64,000 bases of DNA from Ramazzottius varieornatus (lineage: Eukaryota; Tardigrada; Eutardigrada; Parachela; Ramazzottiidae), in contig BDGG01000001.1 of assembly GCA_001949185.1 (NCBI GenBank), positions 2,435,324-2,499,323 on the forward strand. The letters run 5' to 3'. Shown piece after piece: positions 61,714-64,000 of the stretch. The notes beneath the pieces were generated by a model. It saw only the letters and a list, made by a program, of their open reading frames with translations. It searched no databases and had not been told where the DNA came from. A program made the position numbers and the translations under genes. Position 1 is the stretch's first letter, and each line of letters begins with the position of its first letter.

Positions 61714-62403
61714 CGTTCTGCAAGGAAATAGACTTTAGGATGAGATTCAACGTTGGATGTTACTAAATCAAGTTTAGACCAAACCTTTGCTGTTTTCCTG
61801 TCCCGTCCTTTGCTCAAGAAGGTTGCATTAGTTGATATCCTGGTTTGCAGATGAAATTTGGCAGCTGATTCAGACGAAAAGTAAAACTGTTCATTCCGAA
61901 GAAATTTAGATGAGGAACATCGGTCGTATTCATGGGAATGTGACTGTGCGAGCACACTCGGAAAAATCGATAATTGGGCTCGTACAGCAATGATAGATTC
62001 GAGGGCTGAAGCTAGAGAGTACTCTGCATCGTTGTCTGCTCTGGTCTCCGAGTTTAAATAACTGTGTGTGTTGATCGTTTATCAGGAGCGATGTATTTTT
62101 ATCTTGGAAGCATCGTGTTCTGTATCGCATCTTAGTTAGATTGGCGCGTGAATGTTAGACTGTACGACCGCCAAATCTAACTGAAGAGCCCAAAAGTCAT
62201 ATTTATTCGGCTCGGTTAGGATCATATCTCTTTGTGCTTTCTCACGAGTCACCACATTTCTGTCTGCGTGGACAGGTAGATATAATAGATTTCTCGGCGC
62301 CAAATGGAAAAAGCCGTCTCTGGAGGATCTAATGGCAGAGCCAGACACGCCCCCACTTGCTGTGTGATCATTCAGGTATGTCGCATCCTCGCGGCTCTCA
62401 AGC
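61714..62403. other. Intergenic
   Basis: About 690 bp with no open frame of note. It probably contains the promoter of the small membrane protein gene. Confidence 0.5.
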
Positions 62404-62404
62404 A

Positions 62405-62731
62405 TCACATATCGTGACTTCCCTGTTCGTTATCCAAGAACCTTTGCGACTGTCGTTTGGCCAACGGTGCAGTCTCCAAACCTGCAAGCTTAACGGTTGC
62501 TCCAGCGGAATCTTCAACACATTGACAACCTTCATCCTGCAGTGACAAGTTGTGTGGATTCTTTCCGAGCGCAAACTCCACCGTCAAGATGTGCTGCCGA
62601 TCATTCAGAATCTGGTCACACAGATCATTTGGTACATGGGCATTTAACGTCCGTTCTCTGCAGACCACTTTCTTGTCGAGTGGTGGCGGTCGAACGCCTT
62701 GTGGTCTCACTCGAACCCAGTGAATTCGCAT
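62405..62731 (-). CDS. Possible exon of unknown protein
   Basis: An open frame of 108 residues reading ILTVEFALGKNPHNLSL and rich in charged and polar residues. It extends further upstream in frame to a possible acceptor near 62797 (CTCCGTAG). It could be a 3' exon of the gene at 62804-63702 or a separate unit. I see no domain. An opposing frame overlaps it, so support is weak. Confidence 0.25.
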   Translation of the reverse strand: MRIHWVRVRPQGVRPPPLDKKVVCRERTLNAHVPNDLCDQILNDRQHILTVEFALGKNPHNLSLQDEGCQCVEDSAGATVKLAGLETAPLAKRQSQRFLDNEQGSHDM

Positions 62732-62803
62732 GCAGCAGAAGATCGGGATAGCTTCGTCGACAATGCCGCAGTAAGTCCTTGACGGTCCCTACGGAGTGAA
62801 GCA

Positions 62804-63702
62804 TTAAGATGGTTTGATGAATCCAAAGCTCAAGGCCGGACTTACATTCGCAGCAGGGTTCGGGTGTGTCTTTGGTGGCTCTTTGAGCACACCGTCTGCA
62901 CGAGGTGCCTCTGGTCCAGCTTTCACTAGTACTGGCGGTAGACGATTTGTTACAACATTCTCCGGAATGTCCTTTCGTGGCTTATCCACATCAAATCATC
63001 CGCACCTAAAAAACAGATAAGTATACAACTGCCGGGAATCTGGGTTTAGAAATCAGAATTTCGATGATAACTGATCCACTTTTCAGTTGCCCACCATCTT
63101 ACCGTCTGCGCCTTGAACAAAAACGAGAGTGTTTCCCAATGGCCGTTTGCGGGTTTTGGCGATCCGTGCATGTAAAGTATCCCAGCGCGTCGTCATCTCG
63201 GCCAGTTTCTGGGTGGTCCGCAGGTGCGACGCCTTCTTAGCCGCAAGCTCAGATTTCATCCGCGTTTGCTTCCATGAATCGTTCTATGTCGAGTGCCATC
63301 TTTGCCTCTTCGTCACGAATGTGGCTATCTATATTTAGCGTACGTTTGTCGGTAGAAACTGGGCACATAACTGCGGGTTTCTGCGTCGACCGTACATTTT
63401 CTTGAAGTAAAGTCAGCTGCAGACTCGCTTTGTCCAGTATCACCTGCTGCTCTTCACTATCGTTTTCCAGGACACTAAGTGTCTCAGTTCTCCTTCCAGT
63501 TCGACCACTTTGTTCACTAGACCGCAGTTCCGTCCGTTCTTCCTCTAAGAGTGGATGGACTCTTTGCCATGCTGCCATCCTTCGGTGCTGTCCTTCTGCC
63601 GTTCTGCGCAGCACTTCGTCCTCTCCTGAGCTTCTTCTCCGACCCCGGCTTGTTCGCATCTTCGTGCTGTCTTTTGGACGATGAACTCCGAGCTTCTTGA
63701 AC
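62804..63702 (-). CDS. Coiled-coil protein of unknown function (exons unresolved, 5' end not found)
   Basis: Best model: exon 63702-63396 (frame from 63701; RTSRGRRRSSGEDEVLRRT, then a Glu/Leu-rich helix ending LLQEN), exon 63283-63103 (DSWKQTRMKSELAAKKASHL, TTRWDTLHARIAKTRKRP, LGNTLVFVQGADG), exon 63005 to a stop at 62950. The first two joins are in phase. The last is doubtful, because another frame down to 62804 (ENVVTNRLPPVLVKAGPE, ending FGFIKPS) looks more coding-like yet cannot be reached in phase. The protein is strongly charged and helical. Upstream exons probably lie past 63739, where a frame reads RIRKVAKKTTTKQPLVEL. No family is assigned. Confidence 0.45.
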
Positions 63703-64000
63703 CTGCAACGAAAGACACGACCTAAGTCAGAAGGAATTTCAAGAAAAAGTCCACAAGTTCAACAAGTGGTTGCTTTGTTGTCGTTTTCTTCGCCACCTTC
63801 CGAATTCGGAAACAAGGGCCGCTCGGCGTCGCACTGTTACTGAACTGCATGAGTAAGCCAGGCGAATCTGACGGACAAACCGCCTCCCTAAACAGCGTGT
63901 TTGACCGTCTGGCCTGCCAAAATGTTTTTCCATTTTTATTTATGGATTATGATTGATCCAGAAAAAGTTCATAGATTCCCCATTTCCGTCCTTAGTCACG
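63703..64000. other. Window end, possible 5' part of the coiled-coil gene
   Basis: The minus strand has an ATG near 63848 followed by a basic stretch (RKVAKKTTTKQPLVEL) open to a TAG near 63727, which may be the first exon of the preceding gene. The donor is unclear. Confidence 0.3.

Overview
This is a gene-dense stretch of an invertebrate animal nuclear genome. It holds about twenty protein genes, almost all split by short GT-AG introns (most 50-120 bp), with no operons, CRISPR arrays or bacterial signals. Gene content is broadly metazoan: mediator, ESCRT, nucleoporin, nonsense-mediated decay, purine synthesis, a Fox and a paired-like homeobox gene. The compact introns and the many lineage-specific secreted proteins suggest a small ecdysozoan such as a tardigrade. 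That placement is an inference from style and was not tested by a search.

Layout. 1-7.3 kb: the 3' end of MED4 (+), CHMP7 (-), a BTB-domain gene (+) carrying an apparent frameshift, and an SLC9B-type Na+/H+ antiporter (-). 7.8-9.8 kb: a catalytically dead, clip-domain serine protease homologue (-). 11-15.1 kb: trifunctional GARS-AIRS-GART (+), eleven exons. 15.6-19.4 kb: a very unusual secreted Gln/Asn/Ser/Gly-rich protein of about 975 residues (+). 19.7-24.7 kb: a coiled-coil protein (-), a small secreted Cys-rich protein (+) and a FoxL1-like gene (-). 27.4-29.3 kb: a small secreted protein (-) and a decayed or unresolved coding segment. 29.6-35.8 kb: the head-to-head pair CARNMT1 (-) and TTC7 (+). 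37.3-38.2 kb: an aristaless/Arx-type homeobox gene (+). 40.1-46.7 kb: three tandem chymotrypsin-like serine protease genes (+). 46.8-49.4 kb: an astacin metalloprotease fused to a hemopexin propeller (-). 49.8-50.6 kb: an 847-bp inverted-repeat transposable element. 51.2-54.1 kb: the KIAA0930 homologue (+). 54.5-61.4 kb: the head-to-head pair NUP54 (-) and SMG5-like (+). 61.5-64 kb: a small single-pass membrane protein (-) and an unresolved coiled-coil gene (-).

Mobile DNA. A family of about 120-bp near-perfect palindromes, ten copies, is confined to 22.0-43.7 kb; most copies sit in introns. A separate 847-bp element has 48-bp terminal inverted repeats and a 6-bp target duplication.

Exon models were built by hand. 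Wherever an exon list is given, phases agree at every junction and the total length divides by three. The strongest candidates for new biology are the Q/N-rich secreted protein, the astacin-hemopexin fusion, the palindromic MITE family and the dead clip-domain protease.
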